Assembly (NCBI GenBank): GCA_024225445.1
Contig: JAAEMP010000252.1
Coordinates: 1-37,432, forward strand
Reading direction: 5' to 3'
Length of the DNA: 37,432 bases
Origin: Hyphomicrobiales bacterium
GTDB lineage: Bacteria > Pseudomonadota > Alphaproteobacteria > Rhizobiales > Rhizobiaceae
Part shown: positions 17,605 through 26,418 of the stretch, one piece after another
How the letters are laid out: every line of letters begins with the position of its first letter
How positions within the stretch are numbered: the first letter of the stretch is position 1
Notes under the pieces: generated by a model
Database searches by the model: none
Told to the model about the DNA's origin: nothing
The model's input: the letters and a program-made list of their open reading frames with translations, nothing else
Made by a program: the position numbers and the translations under genes

Positions 17605-18762
17605 CTAACGAAACATTGGCGGGCGGGCGTCAATCCATGCACCGTTGCTTTTACCGGATTTGGCGACGGCGAATACAGCTGCCATCGATCGCAATCCATC
17701 GGAGGCACGCGGATACAAATTTGCAGCGGCGTCTACGGTGCGACCTTCCTTTTCAGCGCGGATTGCCTCGGCCAAATCAGCATAGATATTAGCAAAGGCC
17801 AGGGGCATGCCTTCGGCGTGGCCGATAGTGATACGCGTAGTGCGATCCGCCTCCGGCGATAAGTTCGTCTCGCCGCGTTCGATAACTTGCATGCGGCCAT
17901 TCAGGGGTGTGTAGAATAGCTGATTGGGTTGCTCCTGTGCCCAGCGCAATCCACCGGTTTCACCAAAAACCTGAAGTGTCAGGCCGTGCTGACGCCCGAT
18001 TGCAATCGCCGAGGTCCACAACCTGCCAACTGTGCCGCCATCCATACGGAAATTCACCATGGCGTCATCTTCCAGCTCCCGGCTGGGGATGCAGGATACA
18101 ATGTCTGCGGAAAGTTGCTCGACCTGCTGTCCGGTGACAAACGATACCATATGCAACGCGTGGATACCACAATCGGCGAATGCCGCCGAGACACCCGCCT
18201 GTGCGGGATCATATCGCCAACGTATCCGCGGATTATCAGCATCCGCAGCGTCTGCGTGATGTCCATGTGCAAACTCGGCCATGACCAGGCGAACCTTGCC
18301 AATATCGGCGCGCGCGACCATGGCCTTCATATGGCGAACCAGCGAGTAACCGGAATAGCCGTAGTTCACCGCACAGATTTTGCCGGTTGATCCGGCAAGC
18401 CTTACGATCTCCTCGCCCTCTTCCACCGTCATGGTCATTGGCTTTTCGCACAATACGTGGAATCCGGCTTCAAGAAAGGCTTTGGTGATTTCAAAATGGG
18501 TGGCATTGGGCGTGGCAACAGTAACCAGATCTATCGGTTCATCGCGTCCGCATTCACCTTCCAGCATTTCGCGCCAGTCACCGTATGAGCGATCCTGCGA
18601 CAGTCCAAGCCGCTGGCCAAATTCGCGGCCTGCCGCCGGCCGATGATCCAACGCACCGGCTGCGAACTCAAAATATCCATCCAGTCCGGCGCTTAAACGG
18701 TGTGCTGGACCAATTTGACTGCCTTCGCCGCCGCCAATCATACCCCATTTCAATTTAGCCAT
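17605..18762 (-). CDS. Gfo/Idh/MocA dehydrogenase with GGGEGSQIG motif
   Basis: 385 aa. The N-terminal nucleotide-binding motif is MIGGGEGSQIGPAHR, the EKPMT motif lies near residue 100, and the catalytic segment is ADCGIHALHMVSFVTG with His. It belongs to the branch of sugar/cyclitol dehydrogenases with an extended GGGEGS loop. Last gene of a minus-strand operon after a TIM-barrel isomerase (12-bp gap) and another Gfo/Idh enzyme. It probably oxidises an inositol isomer or related polyol; which isomer cannot be told. Together with the gene at 19665 it could replace the lost iolG. Confidence 0.87.
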   Translation of the reverse strand: MAKLKWGMIGGGEGSQIGPAHRLSAGLDGYFEFAAGALDHRPAAGREFGQRLGLSQDRSYGDWREMLEGECGRDEPIDLVTVATPNATHFEITKAFLEAGFHVLCEKPMTMTVEEGEEIVRLAGSTGKICAVNYGYSGYSLVRHMKAMVARADIGKVRLVMAEFAHGHHADAADADNPRIRWRYDPAQAGVSAAFADCGIHALHMVSFVTGQQVEQLSADIVSCIPSRELEDDAMVNFRMDGGTVGRLWTSAIAIGRQHGLTLQVFGETGGLRWAQEQPNQLFYTPLNGRMQVIERGETNLSPEADRTTRITIGHAEGMPLAFANIYADLAEAIRAEKEGRTVDAAANLYPRASDGLRSMAAVFAVAKSGKSNGAWIDARPPMFR

Positions 18763-18774
18763 ATTCCAATTTTC

Positions 18775-19668
18775 CTACTCGAAGCCAATGGACTGCAGAT
18801 ATTCCCGGTTCAACCGGGCGTCGCCCAAGGGATTGGGATCAAGCGTGGGATCACAATCCTGTTCAACCGAGCACCAACCTTCGTAGCCTGCATCCAAAAG
18901 GACCTGGCGTACCGCCGGGAAATCCACCTCCCCGTCGGACAAGTTGCAAAAGATACCCTGTCCACAAGCGTCATAGAACCCGGTTCGATTGGTGATCGCC
19001 TCAGCTTTTACCTTTGCGTTGGTTGTTTTGAAATGGACATAGGTGATCCTGTCGATGTGATCCTTCATAAAATCTACAGGATCGAAGCCGGCATAGGTGC
19101 AGTGTCCGGTATCAATGCAGAGCTTCATCAGTTCCGGATCTACCTCTTCCAGGATACGCTCAATCTCCGGTTTAAAATCCATAAACCCGCCGGCATGGGG
19201 GTGCAGTTCGGGAATCAGACCGTATTCCTCGGCCCCCAATTGGGCCACGGTCAGGATTCGGTCACGGTAAGCTTCCCACTCTGCTTTGTCCATCTGCTCG
19301 GCTTCATTGGCGCGACCGGCAGTCGGCGCACGGCGCGGAGAGATAGAATCGATCAAGACAAAGTGCTTTGCCCCATGCGCCACGAGCGCCTTGCAGGTTC
19401 GCACAGCACCATCCATCACATCATCCCATTGGGCAGGATCGTGGAAAGCACGGAACAATACGCCGCCGATCAATTCAAGACCGTTCTCCTCGAGCGCATC
19501 ACCCAACTCTGCGGGATCCTCAGGCATGAAACCCACAGGTCCCAATTCAATTCCCTTGTAACCGGCTTCAGCGCATTCCTTCAGCACCGTATGCCAGGTC
19601 GGATTTCGTGGGTCGCCCGCAAATTCCACACCCCAGGAGCAAGGCGCATTGCCAATTCTGATGTTCAT
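18775..19668 (-). CDS. TIM-barrel isomerase/dehydratase, IolE-like
   Basis: 297 aa, AP endonuclease 2 superfamily. It begins IRIGNAPCSWGVEFAG and has YKGIELGPVGFMPEDP, LIPELHPHAGGFM, KLCIDTGHCTYAGFDP and WCSVEQDCDP, with Glu, Asp and His residues placed for metal binding. Related proteins are annotated as inosose dehydratase-like or hydroxypyruvate isomerase-like. The reading frame is open to 19713, but ATG 19668 overlaps the upstream stop by 4 bp and matches the family start. In the absence of a canonical iolE it is the best candidate for the inosose-processing step. Confidence 0.8.
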   Translation of the reverse strand: MNIRIGNAPCSWGVEFAGDPRNPTWHTVLKECAEAGYKGIELGPVGFMPEDPAELGDALEENGLELIGGVLFRAFHDPAQWDDVMDGAVRTCKALVAHGAKHFVLIDSISPRRAPTAGRANEAEQMDKAEWEAYRDRILTVAQLGAEEYGLIPELHPHAGGFMDFKPEIERILEEVDPELMKLCIDTGHCTYAGFDPVDFMKDHIDRITYVHFKTTNAKVKAEAITNRTGFYDACGQGIFCNLSDGEVDFPAVRQVLLDAGYEGWCSVEQDCDPTLDPNPLGDARLNREYLQSIGFE

Positions 19669-20792
19669 TTTCCTTCGCCTTTCAAATCTGAAAATGTTTC
19701 GATCGGGACCCATGACTTTTTCTGTGATGATTGAAAAACCGCAGCTACGATCCGGTTGACCTCCAGCCCGTCACGGAATGTTGGCCAAACCGGCTCTCCG
19801 GTTTCAATGGCATGCAGAAAATCGCGCGCCTCGATGATGATCTGGTCCTGATATCCGGTACCGTGTCCTGGCCCCTGACAAAAGTGCAGATAGTCTGGAT
19901 GGGCCGGACCGGTCAAGATTTTTCGGAATCCGCGTTCCGACTCTGGTTCGTCCATTCGATACAACCATAGTGCATTCTGGTCCTCCTGGTCAAAACGGAT
20001 TGCTCCCCTGGTTCCCGATATTTCGTAGGCATATCCCATCTTGCGTCCCGTTGCGATTCGGCTGAAATACATCTGTCCCATGGCACCGCATTTGAACCGG
20101 CACATCATTTGGGCGTGGTCGTCGTTGGTAACTGCACCACCGGGACGGGTTTTGTGCACGGTTTCAACCTCAGCGATCAGAGAGGTAATCGGACCGATCA
20201 AAGCCAGTGCCGCGTTAATCATATGCGGGGCCAGATCACCCATTGTGCCATTGGCTATATCAGTTGTCCGCCAAGTTGCCGGCGTCTGTGGGTTGGCAAA
20301 GAAATCTTCGGTATGCTCACCACGAAACCATGTCACATCTCCAATCGCGCCTTCAGCAACCAGTGCGCGCGCATATTGGCTGGCAGGGGTTCTGATATAA
20401 TTAAAGCCAATCATATTGGTGACACCGCTGGCTTCAGCTGCCGCGACCATGGCTTGGCTATCCTCAAGCGAAGCGCCCAATGGTTTTTCGCAAAATACAG
20501 GTTTCCCCAGCTTAAAGGCAGCTTCAGCTGCCGCACGATGAGTCTGTTGGGGGGACGCAATAATCACCGCCTCAACCATCGGGTCCGCGACCAGCACCCG
20601 CCAGTCATCGGTGGCACGGGCAAAACCGTAAGCCGTGCGATAATGTTCGGCAGTTTCCATGGTTCTGGCGCAAACGGTTTCCAGCCGTGGCCGCAGGCTG
20701 GTATCAAACACAGCACCGACTGCCACCATGGCAACAGCATGGGCCTTGCCCATATAGCCACCACCCAAAATTCCGATGCCGATCTCTTTCAT
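19665..20792 (-). CDS. Gfo/Idh/MocA family dehydrogenase
   Basis: 375 aa. The Rossmann motif is GILGGGYMGKAHA (8-20), EKPLG lies near residue 100, and the catalytic region is GTMGDLAPHMINAALAL. The segment HPDYLHFCQGPGHGTGYQDQ is shared by inositol/glycoside dehydrogenase-like members. The frame is open to 20840, but ATG 20792 has GAGAAAAG upstream and the family start MKEIGIGILGGG. It is first in a three-gene minus-strand operon; the operator at 20836 lies just upstream. Likely an NAD-dependent cyclitol or sugar dehydrogenase. Confidence 0.87.
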   Translation of the reverse strand: MKEIGIGILGGGYMGKAHAVAMVAVGAVFDTSLRPRLETVCARTMETAEHYRTAYGFARATDDWRVLVADPMVEAVIIASPQQTHRAAAEAAFKLGKPVFCEKPLGASLEDSQAMVAAAEASGVTNMIGFNYIRTPASQYARALVAEGAIGDVTWFRGEHTEDFFANPQTPATWRTTDIANGTMGDLAPHMINAALALIGPITSLIAEVETVHKTRPGGAVTNDDHAQMMCRFKCGAMGQMYFSRIATGRKMGYAYEISGTRGAIRFDQEDQNALWLYRMDEPESERGFRKILTGPAHPDYLHFCQGPGHGTGYQDQIIIEARDFLHAIETGEPVWPTFRDGLEVNRIVAAVFQSSQKKSWVPIETFSDLKGEGK

Positions 20793-20835
20793 TATTCTTT
20801 TCTCGCAAGTAATGTTTCCGATTGCAAATTTTGTT

Positions 20836-20849
20836 TGCAACCGGTTGCA
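20836..20849. promoter_or_regulatory. LacI-family operator 2
   Basis: TGCAACCGGTTGCA, identical to the core at 12161-12174. It lies 43 bp before the start of the minus-strand Gfo/Idh operon and 143 bp before the plus-strand iolC operon, so it could control both. A nearby TTGCAAA at 20823 may be an extra half-site. Confidence 0.75.
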
Positions 20850-20992
20850 TAATTTTATATCTTGATAGTTCAGGATCCGTCAACCTGGAACTGGCGGTAT
20901 GGCGAAAACTCCCAGACAAGGGTAACCAAAAATGAGCATCGCCAATGAAGACTGGGAATCCAGCCGAGCAATACAGCGTCGAGGAGTTTGAA

Positions 20993-21325
20993 ATGCGCCA
21001 CTACACCGCCGACAATGCCGCTCCGCAGGAAATTACCGAAGAGCTCCTGCACGGCAATGGCGCAGTTGCAATATCGGGTCTGTTCACCGACGCCGATATC
21101 GCCCAGGCCCGGAGCATAGTGATGGCACATTCTGAAGATGATGCCGAAAAAGTTACTCACTTCCAGGGCGCGGCTGAAGACGCGGGAACCCTCAATCGGC
21201 AACGCCGGGTCTGGAACCTGCTGGACAATGCCAGTGATGATTTGCGCCAGCTTTTAGGCGCGCATTATGACTATCCGGAGATTCTTGATGATGCGCGTGC
21301 GGGCAATACGGAGGGACGCTTGTGA
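20993..21325 (+). pseudogene. Truncated phytanoyl-CoA dioxygenase-like ORF
   Basis: 110 aa. The N terminus (HGNGAVAISGLFTDADIAQAR, then KVTHF and RRVWNLLD) looks like the start of a PhyH-family Fe/2-oxoglutarate oxygenase, whose members are about 250-300 aa. The HxD...H iron ligands are missing. The last residues run to a stop that overlaps the iolC GTG by 4 bp (GTGA). That spacing suggests the original C terminus is kept and the middle was deleted. A strong RBS (GAGGAG, 20981-20986) precedes ATG 20993, so it is probably still translated. The family call is by eye; it could also be a small unrelated protein. Confidence 0.5.
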
Positions 21326-22302
21326 GCGATCTGGTGCGGCTTCAACAGAATGCCTTTGTAATCATCGGCCGAGCCGGGATGGATATCTATCCTGATCCGC
21401 CGGGGACCAAGACCGAAGAGGTGACACAGTTTTTTGCCTGTCTTGGTGGCTCATCGGCCAATATCGGCGTTGCAATCAACAGGCACGGTGGTCAAACAGC
21501 GCTGGTGACCAGTGTAGCAGATGATGCAATCGGACGGTTCTGCCTGAACGAACTGGACAAATATGGTGTCGACCGGACCCATGTGAAATCCGTGGGCGGT
21601 GAATGGCGCAACTCGCTGGCTGTCGTTGAAAGCCGGGTCGAAGATCACCAGTCGGTGATCTACCGCAACGGTGCTGCCGATTTCCAGATGAGTATCAGTG
21701 ATGTCCAGGCGGTGAATTACCCGGCCTATGGTGCCCTCATTACCACCGGAACGGTACTGGCGGCTGAGCCGTCACGCAGTGCCGCGTTTCATGCCTTCGA
21801 TCTGGCGAAATCGGCGGGCTTGCCCCTGATCTTCGATTTGGATTACCGCCCCTATAGCTGGCTCTCGACCGAGGACGCCGCGCAAACCTATTCACGCGCC
21901 GGTGCCCTGTGTGATATTATCATTGGCAATGATGTCGAGTTCGGATTTATGGCTGGCGATTACAGCAAAGGGCTCGACAAGGCGCGCGAGCTGGCACACT
22001 CGACGGCCGCCATCGTAATTTACAAGATGGGTGAAGAGGGCGCGATTACCCTGACACCAACTGAAGAATTTAGAACCGGCATCTTCCCCGTTACAGCACT
22101 CAAACCTACTGGTGCCGGCGACAGTTTCATGGGCGGTTTTATAGCGTCTCTTGCTGTCGGCCACAGCCTGAAAGACGCTGTGCTGCGCGGGTCTGCCTGC
22201 GCCTCTATTGTGGTCTCGCGTGTCGGATGCGCCCCTGCCATGCCAACATCTGCCGAGTTGGAAGATTTTCTGTCTTCGCATCCTGGCCCGACAAAGATTT
22301 GA
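21322..22302 (+). CDS. iolC: 5-dehydro-2-deoxygluconokinase
   Basis: 326-aa PfkB/ribokinase-family kinase that phosphorylates 2-deoxy-5-keto-gluconate in myo-inositol breakdown. It shows the N-terminal GRAGMDIYPDPPG typical of IolC, substrate-binding GGSSANIGVAINRHG and the C-terminal catalytic PTGAGDSFMGGF with base D267. GTG 21322 overlaps the stop of the upstream truncated ORF, so translation is coupled. First intact gene of the iolC-iolB-iolJ operon. Confidence 0.93.
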   Translation: MSDLVRLQQNAFVIIGRAGMDIYPDPPGTKTEEVTQFFACLGGSSANIGVAINRHGGQTALVTSVADDAIGRFCLNELDKYGVDRTHVKSVGGEWRNSLAVVESRVEDHQSVIYRNGAADFQMSISDVQAVNYPAYGALITTGTVLAAEPSRSAAFHAFDLAKSAGLPLIFDLDYRPYSWLSTEDAAQTYSRAGALCDIIIGNDVEFGFMAGDYSKGLDKARELAHSTAAIVIYKMGEEGAITLTPTEEFRTGIFPVTALKPTGAGDSFMGGFIASLAVGHSLKDAVLRGSACASIVVSRVGCAPAMPTSAELEDFLSSHPGPTKI

Positions 22303-22312
22303 GAGGAATCCC

Positions 22313-23155
22313 ATGCACATTGCTCCCTATGATAACCGGAACCTGCCGATAGTCGATGTTGACAGCGAGTTGGTGCCGTTGAACTATTTCAACATTGTCA
22401 AACTAAAAAAGGGTGAGGCGTTTGAATACCAGGTTCCGGGCTACGAGACCTGTATTGTACCCGCCACGGGCACGGTGGATATCGAAGTCGAGGGGATTTC
22501 CTATCCGGCGTTGGGCAATCGCGGTGTGGATGTCTGGGACGGCGAACCTGAAGGTGTTTATGTGCCCGTTGGCACCAGAGTGACGATTGTTTGTATATCC
22601 GATGAGACGGAAACATTCATAGCTGGAGCAAAATTTGACAGGGTTCTGGAGCCTTTCGATGTACGCTCGGATGCGCTTGATCTGGTTCAGTATGGATCCG
22701 ATGACACCAAGACCCATCGTAAGATCAAACATATCCTTGGCCAGAAGCACCATGACAAGGTTGGTCGCCTGCTTGTCAGTGAATTATATACTGTCGGTCG
22801 CGGTGGCTGGTCGGGGTTTCCCTCACACAAACACGACACGGACCGCCTGCCGGATGAGACTCGTCACGATGAGACCTACAATTTCCGTTTCCGCCCGAAC
22901 CACGGTTCCGGTCTGCAGATGCTGCAGCGCCATGACAATCAACCCGGGGATGCCTATCATATTGTTGATGGATCGACGATCGTCATCGACAACGGTTATC
23001 ACCCCTGTGCCGTTCTGCCAGGATACGAGATGTATTATTTTACCATCCTTGGCGGGCGCAGCCAGCGCTCACTGGTCCAGTATTTCCAGCCAACCCATGC
23101 CTACCAGATCGAAACGATTCCGGGCATCAAGGACATGATTGCGAAGTTCAAATGA
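22313..23155 (+). CDS. iolB: 5-deoxy-glucuronate isomerase
   Basis: 280 aa bicupin, normal length. It converts 5-deoxy-glucuronate into 2-deoxy-5-keto-gluconate, the substrate of IolC. The family pattern is kept: WSGFPSHKHD (metal His pair), RHDETYNFRF (Glu), GLQMLQR and VDGSTIVIDNGYHPC (third His). The frame is open back to 22208 but ATG 22313 has GAGAGGA upstream and gives the family start MHIAPYDN. It is 10 bp after iolC and overlaps iolJ by 4 bp. Confidence 0.93.
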   Translation: MHIAPYDNRNLPIVDVDSELVPLNYFNIVKLKKGEAFEYQVPGYETCIVPATGTVDIEVEGISYPALGNRGVDVWDGEPEGVYVPVGTRVTIVCISDETETFIAGAKFDRVLEPFDVRSDALDLVQYGSDDTKTHRKIKHILGQKHHDKVGRLLVSELYTVGRGGWSGFPSHKHDTDRLPDETRHDETYNFRFRPNHGSGLQMLQRHDNQPGDAYHIVDGSTIVIDNGYHPCAVLPGYEMYYFTILGGRSQRSLVQYFQPTHAYQIETIPGIKDMIAKFK

Positions 23156-23997
23156 CGATTGCCACGCTCTCGGAAGTGCTTCAACCAGCGCTGAAAGGTA
23201 AATATGCGGTGGCCGGGCTTGTCACTCTGGGCTGGGAGGATATGCGCGCCTATGTGGCCGCAGCCGAGGCAGAAGGCGCACCGGTCATTCTACAGGCTGG
23301 CCCCAGCTGCCGCGAACATACCCCTTTGCCTGTACTGGGCAAGATGTTTCGCCATCTGGCCGACAATGCCAGCGTTCCTGTCGTGGCGCATCTGGATCAC
23401 GGTTATACGTTTGATGAATGCAAACAGGCGCTGGACAGCGGGTTCACCTCGATAATGTTTGATGGCTCGCGCAAACCGCTACTCCAGAATATTGAGGAGA
23501 CCGCAGCCATCGCTGAACTGGCCCATTCGGCAGGAATCTCCTGCGAGGGCGAGATCGGATTTGTCGGGTATTCGGAAGGTGAAAAATCTTACGGAACCGA
23601 CCCGGACGAAGCGACCCGCTTTGCACTTGAAACGGGTGTTGATGCGATGGCGATCTCGGTTGGAAACGTGCACTTGCAACAGAACAAGGAAGGCGGGCTG
23701 GATGAGGCCCGCATTCGCGCGATCGAGACGGTGAGCGATGTGCCTTTGGTAATCCATGGTGGTTCGGGTGTGCCCGTAAGGCAGCGATCTTTGCTCGCCA
23801 AAGGATCGAAAATATGCAAATTCAATATCGGAACCGAGCTGCGCATGGTATTTGGGCAAGCGCTTCGTGAGGCGGTGAATCGCGATCCGAGCAGATTTGA
23901 CAGGATCACCATCCTGAAAGATACCCATGCTTCGGTGATGGAGGCCACCCGCAGTGTTCTGCGCGCCCTGGGGGCTCCCGTAAAAAGCAATTTGTAG
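23152..23997 (+). CDS. iolJ: Class II aldolase, IolJ-type
   Basis: 281 aa. It splits 6-phospho-5-dehydro-2-deoxy-gluconate into dihydroxyacetone phosphate and malonate semialdehyde. Class II landmarks are AHLDHG (H80, D82, H83; zinc and catalytic residues), SIMFDGS, SCEGEIGFVGYSEGE (metal Glu), NVHLQ and VIHGGSGVP (zinc His). Fructose-bisphosphate aldolase is the alternative by sequence alone, but the operon with iolC and iolB decides for the inositol pathway. ATG overlaps the iolB stop (ATGA). A hairpin terminator follows at 24011. Confidence 0.88.
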   Translation: MTIATLSEVLQPALKGKYAVAGLVTLGWEDMRAYVAAAEAEGAPVILQAGPSCREHTPLPVLGKMFRHLADNASVPVVAHLDHGYTFDECKQALDSGFTSIMFDGSRKPLLQNIEETAAIAELAHSAGISCEGEIGFVGYSEGEKSYGTDPDEATRFALETGVDAMAISVGNVHLQQNKEGGLDEARIRAIETVSDVPLVIHGGSGVPVRQRSLLAKGSKICKFNIGTELRMVFGQALREAVNRDPSRFDRITILKDTHASVMEATRSVLRALGAPVKSNL

Positions 23998-24010
23998 TCG
24001 AAGCGCGACT

Positions 24011-24041
24011 AGACCCCTTCTGGTTTACACGGAAGGGGTCT
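24011..24041. terminator. Terminator hairpin after iolJ
   Basis: A perfect 10-bp stem AGACCCCTTC / GAAGGGGTCT with an 11-base loop, between the convergent iolJ (ends 23997) and cytochrome gene (ends 24062). It can act on both strands. There is no long T-run. Confidence 0.7.
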
Positions 24042-24061
24042 ATTACCTGAACAAGAGCAAA

Positions 24062-24400
24062 TCAGTCCAGAACCGGGGGTGTGGCAACCACCTGGATAAC
24101 CGAATACCAGCGGGCCAGATTTGCGATCTCAGTATCTGATAATCCTGCCGCAATGATCGACATTTGCTCGTGCTTGCGTTTGCCGCTGCGAAAAGCTTTG
24201 AGCTGCGAAACAATATAGGCAGCGTTTTCGCCAGCCAGATTTGGAGCATTGACAGCAACAGCGATGCCATTGTGGCCATGGCAAAGTGCACACATTTGTG
24301 CTTTCGCCCGTCCCGCCTTTGCGTCTTGTGCCAGCACGGGAGTCGCCAGAAACACGCAGGCCAGCACCAGCCAGCCTGCGTGAAGGAAATTATTTCGCAT
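24062..24400 (-). CDS. Small secreted cytochrome c
   Basis: 112 aa. The signal peptide at residues 1-24 ends PVLAQ. The haem site is CALCH (C37, C40, H41), and a Met in KHEQM is a likely distal ligand. It resembles class I monohaem cytochromes (cytochrome c553 type). The ATG at 24400 overlaps the end of the dehydrogenase gene by 11 bp, and the longer reading frame to 24475 would destroy the signal peptide. The overlap implies it is the electron acceptor of the PQQ-type dehydrogenase. Confidence 0.85.
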   Translation of the reverse strand: MRNNFLHAGWLVLACVFLATPVLAQDAKAGRAKAQMCALCHGHNGIAVAVNAPNLAGENAAYIVSQLKAFRSGKRKHEQMSIIAAGLSDTEIANLARWYSVIQVVATPPVLD

Positions 24401-25511
24401 AGCTGATGCGATAAACCACATTGGCAAAATCATCGGATACCAGCAGTGAGCCATCCGGCAATTCCTCAAGGTCAACAGGCCGCCCTACAGCAGCTCCGTT
24501 GCTCAGCCAGCCATCGGCGAAAACCTCTTTGCCAGTGGCGTTGCCATCATCATCAAAAAGGATACGCATGATGCGATAGCCAACGGGTACAGTCCGGTTC
24601 CAGGACCCATGCTGAACTACAAAGGCGTCGTTTTTGTATTCGGCGGGAAACATGTTGCCTTCATAAAACTCAATTCCCAGATTTGCCGTATGGGCCTGAA
24701 ATTCGATCTCCGGCGGGGTTACATCAACCGGCGCTGTCTTGTTCTCATAACCGGTCAGTTTAACCGACTTGCCGCCAAAATAGGGAAAGCCGAAGTGCTG
24801 GCCTGCCTTTGTCACCCGGTTCAGTTCATCGGGCGGAATATCATCGCCCATGCCATCCGCGCCATTGTCGGTAAACCACAATTCACCGGTTTTGGGATGC
24901 CAGTCAAAACCAACAGAATTACGCACGCCGTCAGCGACAACTTCCCAGCCGGAGCCATCGGTATTCATGCGTACAATCTTGCCGGTATTTTTTTCGAGAT
25001 CACAGATATTGCATGGCGCACCAAGTGATACATAGAGTTTGCGATCAGGTCCAAAGCCGATTACACGCCAACCATGCAGAAATTCATTCTTGAGACCATC
25101 TGCAATGAGAAGAAGCGGTTGCAACGGCAAGGTAGAATCAAACTCAGCCGGAATAGGCCAGTTAACGATTCTATCCTGAAGCCCGACATAAAGCATCGAA
25201 TCCTGCATTGCGACACCGTTGGGCACATTTAACCCATTCACCCGTTCGCGAACCTCGTCGGCAACACCATCCCGGTTGTTGTCTACCATCGAGTAGACAT
25301 GACCGTGGCGAGAACCCACAAATACCACCCCATTGGGTTTGCCAACTTCAATTTGCCGGGGTTTCGGCATTTCAGCGAAAATGGAAATCTTGAAGCCGGG
25401 TTTCAGCTTGATCTTGTCCAGCACGCCGGAAAAGTCAGCAGCTGTTGCAGGCATAAGCAATGCAAATATCACGGTCGCACCACAAAATATACGCGTCAGA
25501 CATTTTACCAT
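24390..25511 (-). CDS. PQQ-dependent sugar dehydrogenase (sorbosone/GSDH type)
   Basis: 373 aa with a signal peptide at residues 1-24 (LLMPATAA). The six-bladed GSDH propeller is recognisable from PNGVVFVGSRHGHVYSM, LYVSLGAPCNICDL, RNSVGFDWHPKTGELWFTDNG (PQQ/calcium region) and VVQHGSWNRTVPVGYRIMRI. In the family, periplasmic members oxidise aldoses or related sugars with PQQ and hand electrons to a cytochrome c; the overlapping cytochrome gene fits. RBS GGGAGAAACA precedes ATG 25511. The two Cys in PCNIC are notable. The substrate is unknown. Confidence 0.87.
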   Translation of the reverse strand: MVKCLTRIFCGATVIFALLMPATAADFSGVLDKIKLKPGFKISIFAEMPKPRQIEVGKPNGVVFVGSRHGHVYSMVDNNRDGVADEVRERVNGLNVPNGVAMQDSMLYVGLQDRIVNWPIPAEFDSTLPLQPLLLIADGLKNEFLHGWRVIGFGPDRKLYVSLGAPCNICDLEKNTGKIVRMNTDGSGWEVVADGVRNSVGFDWHPKTGELWFTDNGADGMGDDIPPDELNRVTKAGQHFGFPYFGGKSVKLTGYENKTAPVDVTPPEIEFQAHTANLGIEFYEGNMFPAEYKNDAFVVQHGSWNRTVPVGYRIMRILFDDDGNATGKEVFADGWLSNGAAVGRPVDLEELPDGSLLVSDDFANVVYRISYAK

Positions 25512-26019
25512 ATTGTTTCTCCCTGTAATATTGATCAGACCGGCATCCTCCTGTTGGGATACCGATAATGGAATGGTTGTCGATTTTCGTTAGCAACGCA
25601 ACCCCATGGCGCGCAGAATTCCAGCATGATCGATATGAGCCTGTGATATTGCCAACACCTGATGCCTGAGAATATCTGCAGCTCATATTACCGTGATGAT
25701 TTTTCAACAGCATTGACCCCAAATGGACATTTCCAGAACTGCCGGTGAAGCCAAACAGCTGGCCAATGCGTTCATCTGGATGCCGGCAGATTCTGCCGTC
25801 GGCGCGGTGAGCGCGCAGCAACAAATGGAAACATCTCGCAATCTCACAATTCAGCAGAGCACATATCATGAAAAAGCCCATTCTTCACATATTACGCTCA
25901 AGACAGGGGATGGCGAGGAGATAACGTTTTTGTCAAATATCGGATACGGCAAAAATTTTGCATTTGATGCTGGAGACTAAATATCGGTTCTTTAACTGCG
26001 CTCAAACCCGGAAACCGCA
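25512..26019. other. Gene-poor stretch
   Basis: About 500 bp. Two overlapping antisense reading frames (25435-25881 minus, 25723-25980 plus) lack an RBS and family resemblance, and I do not call them. The first bases are the promoter side of the dehydrogenase gene. Confidence 0.4.
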
Positions 26020-26163
26020 ATGGTCAACAGCTTGTTGGAGATGTTTGCATTACCGCTTGTTTTATTCGGGTTTGGAGGTGTTTTTTGGGTTGTCGGCATT
26101 ATTGTGCAGTTCATGGCCGAATCGTCCGGCAAAGGTAACAGAGGCCGCCGGACCAACGTTTGA
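26020..26163 (+). CDS. Possible 47-aa single-span membrane protein
   Basis: ATG 26020 to TGA 26163. There is one hydrophobic helix (about residues 9-31, FALPLVLFGFGGVFWVVGII) followed by a basic tail (GKGNRGRRTNV). The residue pattern is what a real small membrane protein shows, but there is no clear RBS and no neighbour in the same unit. No family assigned. Confidence 0.35.
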   Translation: MVNSLLEMFALPLVLFGFGGVFWVVGIIVQFMAESSGKGNRGRRTNV

Positions 26164-26418
26164 GCAAACACAGTTCAGGGGTCGACCCGGTTGTAGCGTC
26201 TTACCGCTCCAGCAATTCATGGAGAAGCTCCACGATTACCATGGGATTACGACAATGACATGAAAACCCCGCGCAGCTTGCAAATGAGCCGTAGTGGATG
26301 CGTTGTGAAAACTTGTCCACTAAAAGGAGGCGCCCAAATTATCACCTAATTCATGACAGCCATTCTTACAATGTGCTAACTTGCAATAACACCACCATCA
26401 ACCCGGGAGGATTCGTGT

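Noticed and set aside
18700-19734. 344-aa plus-strand frame
   Set aside because: Antisense shadow of the TIM-barrel gene at 18775-19668.
25435-25881. 148-aa minus-strand frame upstream of the PQQ dehydrogenase
   Set aside because: It overlaps the dehydrogenase start and its RBS, has irregular composition with many Cys and His, and no family likeness.
25723-25980. 85-aa plus-strand frame
   Set aside because: No RBS, no hydrophobic or domain pattern I recognise, and it lies antisense to another weak frame.
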